Shown: one piece after another, positions 23,520 to 34,836 of the stretch
How the letters are laid out: the number at the start of each line of letters is the position of its first letter
Numbering within the stretch: position 1 is the stretch's first letter
Origin: Molanna angustata
Taxonomy: Eukaryota > Arthropoda > Insecta > Trichoptera > Molannidae
Reading direction: 5' to 3'
DNA: 64,000 bases
NCBI GenBank assembly: GCA_963576475.1
Contig: OY754972.1
Location: forward strand, 34,200,556-34,264,555
Notes under the pieces: generated by a model
What the model was told of the DNA's origin: nothing
The model's input: the letters and a program-made list of their open reading frames with translations, nothing else
Database searches by the model: none
Program-made: the position numbers and the translations under genes

Positions 23520-24042
23520 TATGTAATATATGCAACTTTTAGAATTTAAATATTTCTCACGGTGCGGTGTATGTAGTGTAGAGATGATGTAATAATATTA
23601 TTATATACGGCACTTAAGGTAATGTTATTGTCTCACTTTACATAATGTTAAACAAAACAATTTTAGAAAATCATTTCATTTAAATAAGACATTTACAAGC
23701 ATGCTTGTGTATTAATAAAATTGTATAAATTTCCCAACATAGGTGCGTACATTGTGCCTACCTACCTACCTATCTACTTGCCTATTCCCAAACTGGATAC
23801 AACACCAACTACAGATGTAGTCTACATACATACATATATCCCAGGGGTGGGGTAGTGTGTGTAGTGTAACATTATTAGGGTAACCATTGCTTCCAGGAAA
23901 CAATGCGGGACTTTATTTAACAGATATTTGCGGCATTGCGGCAGTGTAGATAACACAAAGTTTTTAAATAAATTTGGTAGGTAGAGAATAAAATAAAACA
24001 AAATTAAAAAGGAGTTTTTTTATTAATTAAATAATAAATCAT
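23520..24042. other. No gene seen
   Basis: A CCTACCTACCTATCTAC run lies near 23758. No other recognised feature. Confidence 0.4.
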
Positions 24043-24167
24043 CATTTAGCTCAAGAAAAGATAAATCAATGTATGGAAGTAACAGTTGTCACGTGACTGG
24101 CAACTGTCACTTCCATACATTGAGTTATCTTTTCTTGAACTAAATGACACGTTATCTAGGGGGGCAG
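24043..24167. mobile_element. Foldback MITE, copy 1
   Basis: Near-perfect inverted arms of about 46 bp (CATTTAGCTCAAGAAAAGAT ... complement ending CTAAATG) surround TCACGTGACTGG. The right side continues ACGTTATCTAGGGGGGCAG as in the second copy at 33431-33574. Superfamily unknown. Confidence 0.75.
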
Positions 24168-24169
24168 GT

Positions 24170-24385
24170 AACGAACCCAGCATATTGCTTTGTGATAGTA
24201 GAATGGAATAATCCAAAGTAGGATAGTGGAATGGAATAACCCATAGTAAGATAGTGGAATGGAATAATTGTTAGTGTGATGGTGAAATGAAATAATCCAT
24301 TGTGGGATAGTGGAATGAAATAATCCACTGTGGGAAAGTGTAACGGAATAATCCATCGTGGGATAGTGAAATGGATAATCATTTA
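24170..24385. repeat. ~30-bp tandem repeat (GGATAGTGGAATGGAATAATCC)
   Basis: About seven degenerate units of roughly 30 bp. The unit keeps the reverse frames open over 76-89 residues (Ile/Pro/Phe/His-rich), which I consider artefactual. Confidence 0.75.
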
Positions 24386-24429
24386 AAAAAAAATTTTGAA
24401 TAATTAAATAAAGTTCAAACTTCACAATT

Positions 24430-24790
24430 TTTTTTTCTGTTATGCGCTGAACAAATCCCTATAATTGAATTACAACTCAAATAATCTCGTTTTTCGTATA
24501 TTATTATGTGAGATATCAAATTAATAATTAAATTCCAATTCTAAAACCTTTTCGTGTGCGCGCTAAACAAATTCCCAAATTTTCATTCCAATACCGAAAT
24601 AATCCTTTTCAAAAAAAAATTGTGTGGGGTATCGAATAAAGACATAAATAAATAATAATGCAATATCCTTCACCGGTGTGCACTGAACAAATTCCCAAAG
24701 TTTCATCGCAATCGGGTGGATGGTATTAGAGTTCATCGGCCACATACATACATACAAACATATATACTTACCAACATCCATTTTAATATA
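24430..24790 (+). repeat. Degenerate ~120-bp units
   Basis: Two to three units share GCGCTGAACAAATTCCCAAA and a GTTTCATCGCAATCGG segment, then CATACATACATACAAACATA. They resemble the 'ATGAAACTTTGGTGAATTGTC' part of the units at 6350-7262, in inverse orientation for parts of it. Non-coding. Confidence 0.4.
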
Positions 24791-24985
24791 AGTAGGTACA
24801 TATATAGATTTACAATACTGTATAATTATTTATTATATATTTTTCTACTGTATAATACTGAAAACTGTATAATAAACTGAAATATCATTGAATTAATTAA
24901 TAATTATCTCATTTATATTCTTTACTATGTGGTCTCATTGTATAATAATATTTATATTCTCCATAGTTTTATAAACCTAATGTTT

Positions 24986-25007
24986 ATCCAACTGTCGATT
25001 TGTTCAT
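24986..25007 (+). mobile_element. HINE-like 5' terminus abutting the X-box array
   Basis: TCCAACTGTCGATTTGTTCA is the family 5' end. The rest of the element is not recognisable and the minisatellite begins immediately after. Confidence 0.5.
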
Positions 25008-25009
25008 CT

Positions 25010-25535
25010 GTCATTCTTGCCATAGCAACTCTCATTGTTGCCATAGCAACTCCCATTTTTGCCATAGTAACCATTATTGTTGCTATAGTAACTATCATTG
25101 TTGCCATATCAACTAACAATGTTGCCATAACAACTGTCATTGTTGCCACAGCAACTATCATTGATGCCATATCAACTATCAATGTTTCTTTGAAACTGAA
25201 AAATTTGACAAAGTAACATCATTTTTGCCAAAGCAACTGTCATTGTTGCCATAGCAGCTTTCAATTTTTTTATAGCTACTGTACAATTTGCCATAGCAAC
25301 TGTCATTGTTGCCATAGGATCAGTCATTATCGCTATAGCAACTGTCATTATTGCCATAGCAACTGTCTTGGTTGCCATAGCAACCATCAGTTGCCATAGC
25401 AACCATCAGTTACCATCAGTTGCCATAATTGCCATACCGTCAGTTGCCATAGCAACCATCAGTTGCCATAGCAACCATAAATTGCCATAGCAACCATCAG
25501 TTGCCAAAGCCACCATCAGTTGCCATAATACACAT
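25010..25535 (+). repeat. ~21-bp minisatellite of RFX X-box-like sites
   Basis: About 21 degenerate units carry GTTGCCATAGCAAC or near variants, separated by TGTCATT or CATCA. The 14-mer fits the RFX-factor X-box consensus GTNRCC-N(0-3)-RGYAAC exactly. Perfect copies lie at 25037-25050, 25371-25384, 25390-25403, 25443-25456 and 25462-25475. The 21-bp period keeps frames open on both strands, so the Ile/Val/Ala/Thr ORFs are artefacts. Regulatory function is not shown by the sequence. Confidence 0.75.
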
Positions 25536-25754
25536 TTATAATAACCTCCTTTATAGTACGGAGTTGTACATTTTTCACTATCGAAAATTCACTCTATAAT
25601 TTTGTTGTTTGAGAATCATGACGTTTCAATCACAAAATAATATATTTATAACCTCACTTTAAATTACCGAGGTATACAAATTTTGACTTTCAAGAACAGA
25701 ATATATCACAAAATAATAATGTCACGGTTTTTTATTTTCCATTTTTTAATTTTC

Positions 25755-26105
25755 AAATTGATTGTTTGAAAGGGTTGGAGGTTTATAACTATCTAGGTTA
25801 TCCGCAGTCTAACAAATTAGACCACACTAAAATAAAAAATGATATAAATATAAAATTTTAAGATAAACAAAAATTTTAAAATACAATCTATCAGCTAAAA
25901 ACTTAAATAAAACAAATAATACTTGGGTAATACCGATATTGACATATTCTTTTGGAATTATTAAATGGTCAAAAACAGATTTAGATAGTTTAAAAAGAAC
26001 AATTAGAACGCGTTTAAACTAAATTTCTTTGTCATCATCCTAATTCCGCGATTGAACGAATCAATTTTCCTATGAATTTAGGAGGTAGGGATGTAATGAA
26101 AATAA
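25755..26105 (+). mobile_element. LINE reverse-transcriptase C-terminal fragment
   Basis: Successive frames read LEVYNYLGYPQSNKLDHTK, then PILTYSFGIIKWSKTDLDSL and KRTIRTRLN, then HHPNSAIERINFPMNLGG. These are ordered segments found after the RT domain in R2/Dong-like and related LINE proteins. Stops and frameshifts separate them. The clade call is tentative. Confidence 0.7.
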
Positions 26106-26590
26106 CATAATAAAAAGGTAAGATATATTGATATATGTAAATCTGTCATTTGATTTTACGACGTGGTTTTATTTTAAACATTGTTGTCAAAATTTTCCTA
26201 CTTCATTTTTTACAGCTTTCAGTGTTAGTTTACAAGTCAGTGGAGCAGGATAAAACGAACTGCACTATTTCGGTAAAACTAGACGTTGATTTTCAAATAC
26301 TGTGATCTTAAGACTGTGATAATCTTGTATTTGACCATCAAAAACTGGACGTGAGGCAACCCTATATAATATATAATATGAACCGGGCATTGCACCCTTA
26401 TTATACACATCTACCGTATTCCCCTTTTAAGTATTTGCATATATGAAATTATGTTGCTGTATCACGCGAAGGTAACAGAAGATATTATAATTTTATTAGT
26501 GAGTGTGCCTGGACGAATTTCATTTTTACTTTAACTTTTCTGTTTAAACTTTTTATGGATACCTAATTTGACGAACTATTAAATTGTTTG
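26106..26590. other. No gene seen
   Basis: Unassigned AT-rich sequence. Confidence 0.4.
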
Positions 26591-26700
26591 CAGGGAGGTA
26601 CAGCCTTGGCATAGGAGTAAGTCGTAAGACGTTCAAGTGTCCTGGGTTTGATTCTCAACAGAAGCGAAAATTATCTTTATAAATGAAAATGAAATGCAAT
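26591..26700 (+). mobile_element. Possible tRNA-derived SINE head
   Basis: GGTACAGCCTTGGCATAGG resembles a pol III A box. TCCTGGGTTTGATTCTC (about 26640-26656) resembles a B box. The pair resembles the repeat head at 48365. Not a functional tRNA. Confidence 0.4.
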
Positions 26701-27098
26701 TCATTGGAAATCGCATCACTTGAGAAATACTAAAACTATTTAGCTACGTTATAGTCCAAATACTAGTACGATGCTCAAATCTTTTAATTTTTTAGAAAAT
26801 GCTGAATTTAGTTTTTTTGTGATATTTGCTTCTAGGTAAGTGGAAAAATGTAGTGTGACAGCTTATTTTCAAATTGAAGCAAGCCAACCGCTTACAAATA
26901 TAGTTGATTTTCGTTATTTCTTCAGTCTAATTTTGATTATGTTATTAGTTTATCGCAATCGTTTCGTGGATAAAATTAAAATTCTTAATCTTTAAAATTC
27001 ACATTTACCTACGAAATACGGCAAGTTTTTAAGTGACGAACAGTTAAACAATAACAATATAGGCCCGGTAGTACAGTCGGCCCTCAACTCATTGAGTT
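26701..27098. repeat. Dispersed repeat fragment, no gene
   Basis: 26935-27020 matches 2155-2220 (TTTACCTACGAAATACGG). No coding signal. Confidence 0.4.
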
Positions 27099-27295
27099 TT
27101 GATATGTTATAAAAAATATAAAAATACTTGGTAATTGTTCTATTGTGTTTATTTGATTATTGACGCGTTTCGTGCAAAGCACATCGTCAGAATAATGATT
27201 ATTCTGACGATGTGCTTTGCACGAAACGCGTCAATAATCAAATAAACACAATAGAACAATTACCAAGTATTTTTATATTTTTTATAACATATCAA
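27099..27295. repeat. Perfect 197-bp palindrome
   Basis: Two 98-bp arms are exact reverse complements around a single central G at 27197. I checked every base of the arms by eye. The left arm begins TTGATATGTTATAAAAAA and the inner part contains TGACGCGTTTCGTGCAAAGC. No ORF. It could be a hairpin MITE, or a foldback artefact of sequencing or assembly. Confidence 0.85.
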
Positions 27296-27670
27296 CGTAC
27301 AATGGAGTTCTATCAAGAATTGTCGATCGACAAACTAAACTTAGTTAAATCATTGAGTTTGTTAAACTCAAGATTAATGTGAAGGGGAGATTGAATCCAT
27401 TTCCGTATTACAGTGCAATATGACTTGTTAGTTACTAAATCTTCAATTATAGACATATTTTACTTTTTCTTTGGGTATTATCTGTCAAATTTTAATTTAC
27501 CTCAAATATTACGAACTACAAAACGGGACGCTACGACTTGAAATACTATTGTTTTATTATCCAAAATGGTAAATTAAATTTTTTTCACCAAAATAATGCT
27601 TTTAAATGCCCATGTTCGTTTCAATATGGCTGTCAGTTTGTTTTGGTGTGTGGCCCCACCGTCGATACAA

Positions 27671-27753
27671 CTAACGCCTCTAGTGATAGAACACTGAAAC
27701 TACACTCGTTGCCTAACGCCTCTAGTGATAGAAACTGAAACTACACGCGTTGC
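27671..27753 (+). repeat. Tandem duplication of ~42 bp
   Basis: CTAACGCCTCTAGTGATAGA plus ACTGAAACTACAC and CGTTGC occur twice back to back with few differences. Confidence 0.85.
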
Positions 27754-28768
27754 CTAACAAATGACAGTTGACTCACCGTTAAGTACTTAATCCGCCAGAA
27801 ACGTTAAATATTTGTCGTTTTAGTGACGTATTTGAGGGAAGATTAGTCCTAAACAGACACTGTAATACACTATATTTTTGTAAAACTTGAGTTAAGCTCT
27901 TAAACTGAGACTGTAATGCCGGCCCATAGTGAATCAATTCTCCATTTTCATTTAAATTGTGATTTTCAGCATCGTATATTGCCTGAAGAGACATTGCAAT
28001 TCATGTCGAGTACCTACCAGTTTGTCTTAAATAACTATTTTTTTAACAATGTTGATTTGTATATCGCAAACATATCTGAACGTGATAAGACAAAGAGTAT
28101 GAGTGTGTATGATGTGAAAGTCTGACGACTGATGAAGTCAGTCCTAGCGGGAGGCACTCGGCTAATTGAAAACAAACTCGACCCTAACTCTGTAAATTAT
28201 CATATGAATAATAAACATACAATGGATGAAGTTTGCCCAACTTAACCTACATAATTCTATAAAGGCTTCTCTACCTATCATCCTATATCTTATAAACCTT
28301 TACTATCTACATACATACATACTTACACACGTGTTCGTGGTGCTAGATCAATCAATTTTCGCTGCGGAGGCACCGACTTAGAATAGTGCTTCCATTATTT
28401 TCTATTATCATCATTTTTGGGGGTCCCTTAAGAGCCGGGTCATCGAAAGTAGGTACTCATGTCATCGAAAGTAGGTACAATGAGGTTCACGACCCTTTCT
28501 GAATGTAGTGCCTTTTGAGGTGAAATGAGACTAGTGTGTGGCGATATACGCATGTGTCAAGCTATGAACGAATAAATATCGCTTATGAAATTGATTGATA
28601 AATAAATGAACGACTGAATAAAAAAATATTAGATATGTAAGGGGTGAATACTATAATATTAATATATATACAAGGATATTTAAAGAATATTCATTGTCTC
28701 GGCTGTTACCTTGAGGCAATCCTTAATTGAATTTTTATTTTTTGTATTGCTGATACTTGATTTTTTGA
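27754..28768. other. No gene seen
   Basis: 27943-27985 is a dispersed repeat shared with 2255-2290. CATCGAAAGTAGGTAC occurs twice near 28441 and 28461. No coding family recognised. Confidence 0.4.
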
Positions 28769-28908
28769 GTTTTCGCTACTGGTTTCGGGAGAAACTATCC
28801 TCCCATTGACGGGTGGATTACAACTAAAATATGTTGAATTATCAGGTTCCTCTACATCATCCGCTTATCGATGGGATTTAGTTTCTTCCAAAATTAGTAG
28901 CGAAAAAC
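28769..28908. mobile_element. Small MITE with imperfect inverted repeats
   Basis: The left arm (TTTTCGCTACTGG, GAGAAACTA, CCCATTGACGGGTGG) is mirrored on the right (CCGCTTATCGATGGG, TAGTTTCTTCC, TAGTAGCGAAAA). About 140 bp, no ORF. Confidence 0.6.
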
Positions 28909-28946
28909 ACAAAAAAAAAAATTAAACGAAAGTGAATTTCCCGAGG

Positions 28947-29070
28947 TGGCTTGGGCATATTGAAAGAATGACCGAAAAAACATTGGGAAAAGAGTAAAAT
29001 GAATATGGGCCGTACTAGAAAGGGATGGCAAGATCATGTGATTAATATTTTGGAAAAATATCAGAAGTTT
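28947..29070 (+). mobile_element. LINE ORF2 C-terminal fragment
   Basis: It reads WLGHIERMTEKTLGKE, stop, then after a frame change MGRTRKGWQDHVINILEKYQ. This matches the '+WxGHxxRM...GRxRKxWxDxV' tail of insect LINEs. Decayed. Confidence 0.65.
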
Positions 29071-30478
29071 TAATACAAATCGACGAGCATAGGTATGCAT
29101 GAGTGATGCATTCATGTAAAATTAATTATGTATGCATAAAATGATAGGAATATATCGCGCTCGGGTTTTTCTGCTTACCTTGTTAAGGACATTTCGTTGT
29201 GGTATGTATAATGTTGATTATTGATGGACATTTATATAAAAATTGTGCGCAATAGTTGAATAATTAAGAATCGGAGGAAGTATGTTAGGTACCTACTGGT
29301 TGTTTTTTGTTATTAGTAACAAAATATGATAATAATAGTAATCAAAACGTAATGATTACTAAACACTTGGATACCTTAACCTAAAGGTTATGTGCATACA
29401 GCCAAATCGAATAGTTATAATAACTAAACTTTAGTAAATAATAACAAAAGATTGTTTAAAATATCGACAGAAAAACTGTATATTTATACTAGATTGCTTA
29501 ACCAGTGCAATGCCACTCTGACACCTAACTATTATCTATATTTCTTTTAATTTCTTTTTTTTTGTAAGCATATCAAAAATCGTTATCTTAATTAAGACAT
29601 AGATAAGTGATTCTCTGAAAAATATCAATTTGATAATGAATCGTTATTCTTATATTCCTTTCTCAGACTTACATAAAACAAATTTTGAAGCAGCCTAACG
29701 ATGATTAATTATAATATTGAGTTTCTAAATGAACAATATCAGAGGTGGCTCTTGCCAGGTAAGGGAAGGTAAGAGATGTTAATTTCTGCGACTAAACCCC
29801 GCTCTGCCCCAGAAATACATAATAACAATATTGAGTTTGCCCAAATACGTATAACAATATTGAGCTCGCCCAAATAGGAAATAACGAAGAGGAAAGACAT
29901 TCAATTCCTCCGCCTGATTACTCCCAGACCTCTTTCTCCTCACAAAGTTTTGGGATTTCGTCTAGATTAGGGCTTATCAAACTGAATCCCGGAGAGGAGA
30001 CATTACAATCTCGGGTCTGCTGTTCTCCGATACGAGATCTCGTAAATGTAATTCCGCAATCGATCTCAAAATTCAATAAGTTTCTTCTTGTGACAAAACA
30101 TTGAAAAAAGTATGTTTTGGAAAAAAAATATTTGCATGGTATAAATTTACAGGTATCAATTATACTATTAATCGTCAAAACTACGGTTGTTGGGAAAAAG
30201 TGAACGGTCTTAGAAATCTGTTTAAACCAACTCAAATTAATTTGGAACAGTAGTAAAGAACCCAATGAAAGAAAAAAAAAGCAATCATAGCAATGTAGAA
30301 AGAAAAAATGGAATTGAAAATACATACATACATACCATCACGCCATGTCCGTCACAGGGTAGACAGAGAGAACCGAACGCCACTTTCTTCTATCTTGACA
30401 TACATTCTTCGCCTCGCCAACATTCATACATCGTCTTATACATGTTCGTCTGTTGTTCACGCTTCTAACATTTCCGTC
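29071..30478. other. No gene seen
   Basis: TAACAATATTGAG(T/C)T.GCCCAAATA is repeated near 29821 and 29850. An open frame at 29918-30325 on the reverse strand (135 residues) starts Phe-rich and lacks any family signature. About 30340-30370 resembles 51940-51970 (ACCATC.C.CCATGTCC), a LINE 3' UTR-like piece. Confidence 0.4.
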
Positions 30479-30733
30479 TTACAAAATACCGTTCACATGG
30501 ACGTGCCATCCCTTCCTTGGGCGGTCCCGACCTCTCATTCCATTCTTGTCCGCAATGTATATTTTCTTCGTCAGGCGTTCCTCATTCATTCTCCCCATGT
30601 GGCCAAACCATCTCAATGTGTTCACTTTCATTCTATTAATAACATCTTTCTTTATCCTACATTCTTTCCTTATGTCCTCATTTCTGACCCTGTCATACAT
30701 CGTTATATTACAGCTTCTTCTTAGCGATCTCAT
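30479..30733 (-). mobile_element. LINE ORF2 C-terminal fragment
   Basis: The reverse strand reads YDRVRNEDIRKECRIKKDV, then LRWFGHMGRMNEERLTKKIY and GRDRPRKGW, in one 84-residue frame. RIRNE-IR, RWFGH and GRxRPRK are the ordered motifs of the C-terminal end of a large group of insect non-LTR retrotransposons. No RT domain is present nearby. Confidence 0.8.
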
Positions 30734-30814
30734 TTTAACTGCATTTATTCAACTTTCATTGAAAATAAAGTGTTAAATAAACAAACAGTGATGTATCATC
30801 ATCATCATCATTAT

Positions 30815-31075
30815 AGCGGTGATAGCCCAGCGGTAATGTCGTCGCATCACATGCTTGAGGTCAACGGTTCTAATCCGGGCGGGGCACGCACCTCTGGATT
30901 TTTAAAAAATCTATGTGCTAATTTATATCACCAGCTATGTGTAGCCATGATCCAATATGTCTGGTTCCCCTTTCTAAGGGTTACGAAGGTCAGATGGCAG
31001 TCGCTTCAATGTAATAACCAGACTCGCCAATTTCAGGATCATGGTCAAAGCGTACCCCGATAGAAACGAGACAAA
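30815..31075 (+). mobile_element. tRNA-derived SINE
   Basis: An A-box-like TAGCCCAGCGGTAATG (from 30823) and a B box GGTTCTAATCC (30866-30876) lie at tRNA-like spacing. A unique body follows (CACCAGCTATGTGTAGCC, GGTTACGAAGGTCAGATGG, CAGGATCATGGTCAAAGCG), with A-rich and CAT-repeat sequence at the edges. The tRNA head has a mismatched acceptor and is not a functional tRNA gene. Confidence 0.8.
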
Positions 31076-31099
31076 AGCGCTAAGGAGGAAAATATCTCA

Positions 31100-31262
31100 T
31101 CATTATCATAGTCCTGTGTGGGTCTTGGCCTCCTCAAGTTAGATATTCCGATCGCACTTATGCCGTCCTCCAGCTCTGTGTGTCCTCCGTCTCTGTATCA
31201 TCCAACCATCTTAGCTTGGATCTGATTCTACTTCTTCTGCCCTTCGGCTTGGTGATGACCAT
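31100..31262 (-). mobile_element. LINE ORF2 C-terminal fragment
   Basis: The reverse strand reads ITKPKGRRSRIRSKLRWLDD, then TETEDTQSWRTA before a stop, with a frame-shifted RSEYLT and GGQDPH. The 'GRRSRxRxxLRWLDD...W' order is that of LINE 3' ends. Confidence 0.65.
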
Positions 31263-31590
31263 CATTCATCCGGCTGTTTTTCATTATTATATCGCATCCT
31301 CGAAAGTTCAATATCGTATTTTTGTCTCTATTTTTTATGATCCTGCATTAAGCTACATACACAATGACAGGTCTAAGATAAGTTTTGTTAATCAGGATTT
31401 TTTTTCCTTGTAAAGAGTTTTGATCCTTGATTTTGCCAGCGGCCAGACTTGACTTAATTTCAGTACTGCAGATGTTCTAATGGGATATGATAGCGCGTAG
31501 ATAATAAAAAGTGTCAAACTATTCCAATGTATGTATGTGTGTTCATATCAATAGGACGCAGGTTATCATCAATATACATTTTAATAACTG

Positions 31591-32262
31591 CTTGCATGTA
31601 ACGCGTGAGATCCAACTTTTGATGGCAAAAGTATGTAAAGTTGATGAATACATACCAAAATAAAAACCCTTAAATCCAAATTTTATGATATTTATTTTTA
31701 TATAGAAAACACGTATGTCAAGTTAGGATAGTGTGGAGGTCAGTCCTTTTTTCCTGCCCTGAATATATACACAGCTGTATATACCTATAATTGTATATTC
31801 AGTACCTATCAAACTATTGAAAGTCCTCGTAGATATTGTGTATTTTTCATACAAATGATGTCGTCACATAATTCATTTTTTATACAAATTGTTAAAAAAA
31901 GTTTGAGATAAACTACTTTAATATGTATTTTTATATGAAAAAAATATATTTTATAGTCGGGGTGTTTCGGCGTTTTTAGATATTAAAAAAAAACTGGAAA
32001 ATATGGCAGATAAACACATGAATTTGCCATAAATAAAATCATTTTATAAATAAACAAGTTCGAGAGGAAGGGAACTCTGGAACTTCAACTCTGGAAGTAA
32101 AATAATTTATAGATAGTGTGTTTGTCTACATTTTCAAAAACATCAGTGTTCTAGGTTTTATGGTTTTTGAGATATATGGAAAAATTAAATCAAAATTCAA
32201 AAGTTGAATTTCGAAAACCAAAAGCTGAAGCATAAAAATATTCCACTGTATATTTTTTTGAA
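31591..32262 (-). mobile_element. HINE-like element, 5'-truncated
   Basis: It begins with the eroded 3' terminus (TTGCATGTAACGCGTGAGATC, CAACTTTTGATGGC) and follows the family order to about 32262. The 5' third with the microsatellite is missing. Confidence 0.65.
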
Positions 32263-32269
32263 ATTTAGG

Positions 32270-32400
32270 GAAACCAAGGAACCTGCAAGGCTTTCAACCT
32301 GTCATTGGCTGCTTTACGAGATCACTTTATGCGCTTGTGCAACGTTCACCAATATGAAATTTTATTGAGTTCCCTATCAATACAATTTTTGAGAGTTCTA
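32270..32400 (+). repeat. Short dispersed repeat (GCTGCTTTACGAGATCAC family)
   Basis: GAACCTGCAAGGC.TTCAACC, ATTGGCTGCTTTACGAGATC and TTATGCGCTTGTGCAACG match 4510-4590, and the reverse of 3490-3570. Family unknown. Confidence 0.6.
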
Positions 32401-33430
32401 TAATATATGTTATTCATTACTATCCTTTTACTTAATAAGAATAAGCAAACAACATCGCTGTCTAGGAAATGACGAAGAATTGGTTTTGTTAACAATGAAA
32501 GCAACAGTGCTTTCGCATAGATGTCACGCATGATCCGCCATTGAATCAGAACAATCGTCACTGAAGTATTGATATTGTTTTACTAAATCCCATTTATACT
32601 AAATTAAATTTATTTTTCTACATCAATTACAGTAACGGAATTTTAATCTTCTTGTAACAGGTTGATTACCCGATTTTGTCAGAAAGAGTGCCCCCCCAAC
32701 AAACACTCCTTTAATTTTGAAATTGAATAATAATATTAATTTGTTAAAAATATCATGAAACACAGCCCTGTCAAAACATTATGAAATACAGTAGAGAGTT
32801 TTGTGATAGAACGAACTATTTCACATTGTATGTATGTTATTTGTGCTGTGTTTACTACCAGATCCAGCTATCCAATTTTACCTGTAATAGTATTGCTGGC
32901 GTTAATTGAATTTACCTCCTCATATTGTTGTATGTAATAGTGAGAGAAGACGTTACAAGACACGTTGAAGTGTAGATAATATTATATTATCACCATAGCC
33001 TTCCCTGGTAGGTACTGAACCATATTGATCGTTTAATACTACGGTTAAGTGTTCATAATTCCAAGAGGTATACACCGAAACAAACTGAACACTTAGCACT
33101 AAAATTTAATTAACAATTGAAATATCCAATATCTATGTATGTTCAATATACAAATATCATTGAACATTATCAATTTCATAGAAATAGACATAAATTTTAC
33201 AGTAAATTAATGAATAGACTACTTTATTTTGCTTGAGATTCGCGAATGACGTGTGAGAGTTAGAAAGGGAGAGTGTCGAGGTGAACGACGTAGCATGAAG
33301 TCGTCCATTTCTCACTGTTGTAGTCAAGTATCTACTGTATTATCATGTAGTTTGTATGATAAATACATAGATAGGTACCTACTTAATATTGTAAATAGAA
33401 AAGGTAAGAGTTTGAAATCATCGGGATGCC
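32401..33430. other. No gene seen
   Basis: Unassigned AT-rich sequence. The small frames at 32346-32561 (-) and 33253-33489 (+) show no family signature. Confidence 0.4.
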
Positions 33431-33574
33431 TAGACAACGTGCCATTTAGCTCAAGAACTCAATGTATGGAAGTGACAGTTGTCACGTGACTGGCAACTGT
33501 CACTTCCATACATTGAGTTGTCTTTTCTTGTTTCTTTTCTTGAGCTAAATGACACGTTGTATAGGGGGGGCAGA
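33431..33574. mobile_element. Foldback MITE, copy 2
   Basis: The left TAGACAACGTGCCATTTAGC and right GCTAAATGACACGTTGTATA sequences form the outer arms. The inner palindrome (CTCAATGTATGGAAGTGACAG ... complement) surrounds TCACGTGACTGG as in copy 1 at 24043. A short duplicated TTTTCTTG lies in the right arm. Confidence 0.75.
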
Positions 33575-33787
33575 TCCGCTCAAATTAAGGATTTTACATT
33601 AGTATGAAATGTACCTATCTATACTCGAAATCATTTGCAAAGATTCATTTGAAATATGTGTTCGTTTCATGTCGAGCACGTTATCAAAGAAAATAAATAC
33701 TCTATCAAACTGAAAATAATTTTTGATAAAACTGAAGGTAATTTTCCAAATTAAGAGAATTGTAATATTAAACAATTTGATATAAGA

Positions 33788-34580
33788 CTAGTTGCATGTA
33801 ACACATGAGATCCAACTGTCGATAGCGATAGTATGTATAGTTGAAGAATAAGTACCAAATTATAATCCCATAAATACAAATTATTTAATATTCTAAGATA
33901 TTTGATTTTCTATACAACACATGTACCTACATATGTATGTATGTCAAGATAGGATAGAATGGAGGTCAGTCCTTTGATCCTACCCAGAATATGAAAACAG
34001 AATGATGGTATGTATGTATGTATGTTTGGAGATTAGTATCAAACAATTAAGTCTTCTTAGATATTGTGTGTAGGCGATTGCCATACAAATTGTATGAAGC
34101 AATGTCGTCACTAAATTCAATTTTTATAAAAATTATTAAAAAAAAATTGAGATGTGCTAATACAATGTTAATATTTTTTATATAAAATTAAATTGTCTAG
34201 TTGGGGTGTTTCGTCTTTTTTTGATATTTTTAAAAAAATCTTGAAATATAGGCAGTTAAACCCATAAATTTATCATAAAAACAATATTTTTCTTAATAAA
34301 AAATGTTTGAGAAACCCTGGATTTTTTTAAAAAAAACAAATTTGAGATTTTGTGTTTTCTCTATGTTTATAACAAATTTCAGCGTTCTAGCTTTTATGGT
34401 TTCTGAGATATATGGAAAAATAAACCAAAATTTCAAAAGTTTATAACCCCTGACTGAAACAAAAATTCACACTTCTAAGTATAAAAGTTTTGTAGGCCTA
34501 TAACTGTTTATATATTCTGAAAATTTGGGCTCTATAAATTGAGCGGATCAAAAGTTATAAGGGACACACACACACACACA

Positions 34581-34632
<52 letters not shown>

Positions 34633-34836
34633 ACAAAACTCACATAAAATGTTCTACTCCGAATTCTGAGTAAATCCATGTAAAGGAACATATATGCTGC
34701 GAGGCCTCTAGTTGGTGTTATTAGCATGCAAAAAGTCCACTACACCATACAAAATTTTCCTTCGTACACGCATCTTGGCTTAATAATGTCGATTCACTAA
34801 GAGAATTGAATTCTCATGAACGAATCGACAGTTGGA
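33788..34836 (-). mobile_element. HINE-like element, full-length copy
   Basis: On the reverse strand it runs from TTCCAACTGTCGATTCG (ending at 34836 on the forward strand), through the 5' stem-loop and a long (TG)n/(CA)n block at 34563-34640, to the subterminal ATCGACAGTTGG, hairpin CATGTGTTACATG and CTAG at 33788-33791. It is about 1049 bp. The body is very similar to the copies at 9696 and 13325, so these are the youngest members here. Confidence 0.8.

Noticed and set aside
24929..25402. Three overlapping Ile/Val/Ala/Thr-rich frames on both strands
   Set aside because: Artefacts of the ~21-bp X-box-like minisatellite, open on both strands because the period is a multiple of three.
29918..30325. 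135-residue reverse frame
   Set aside because: Low-complexity Phe-rich start, no recognised motif, no flanking gene signals.
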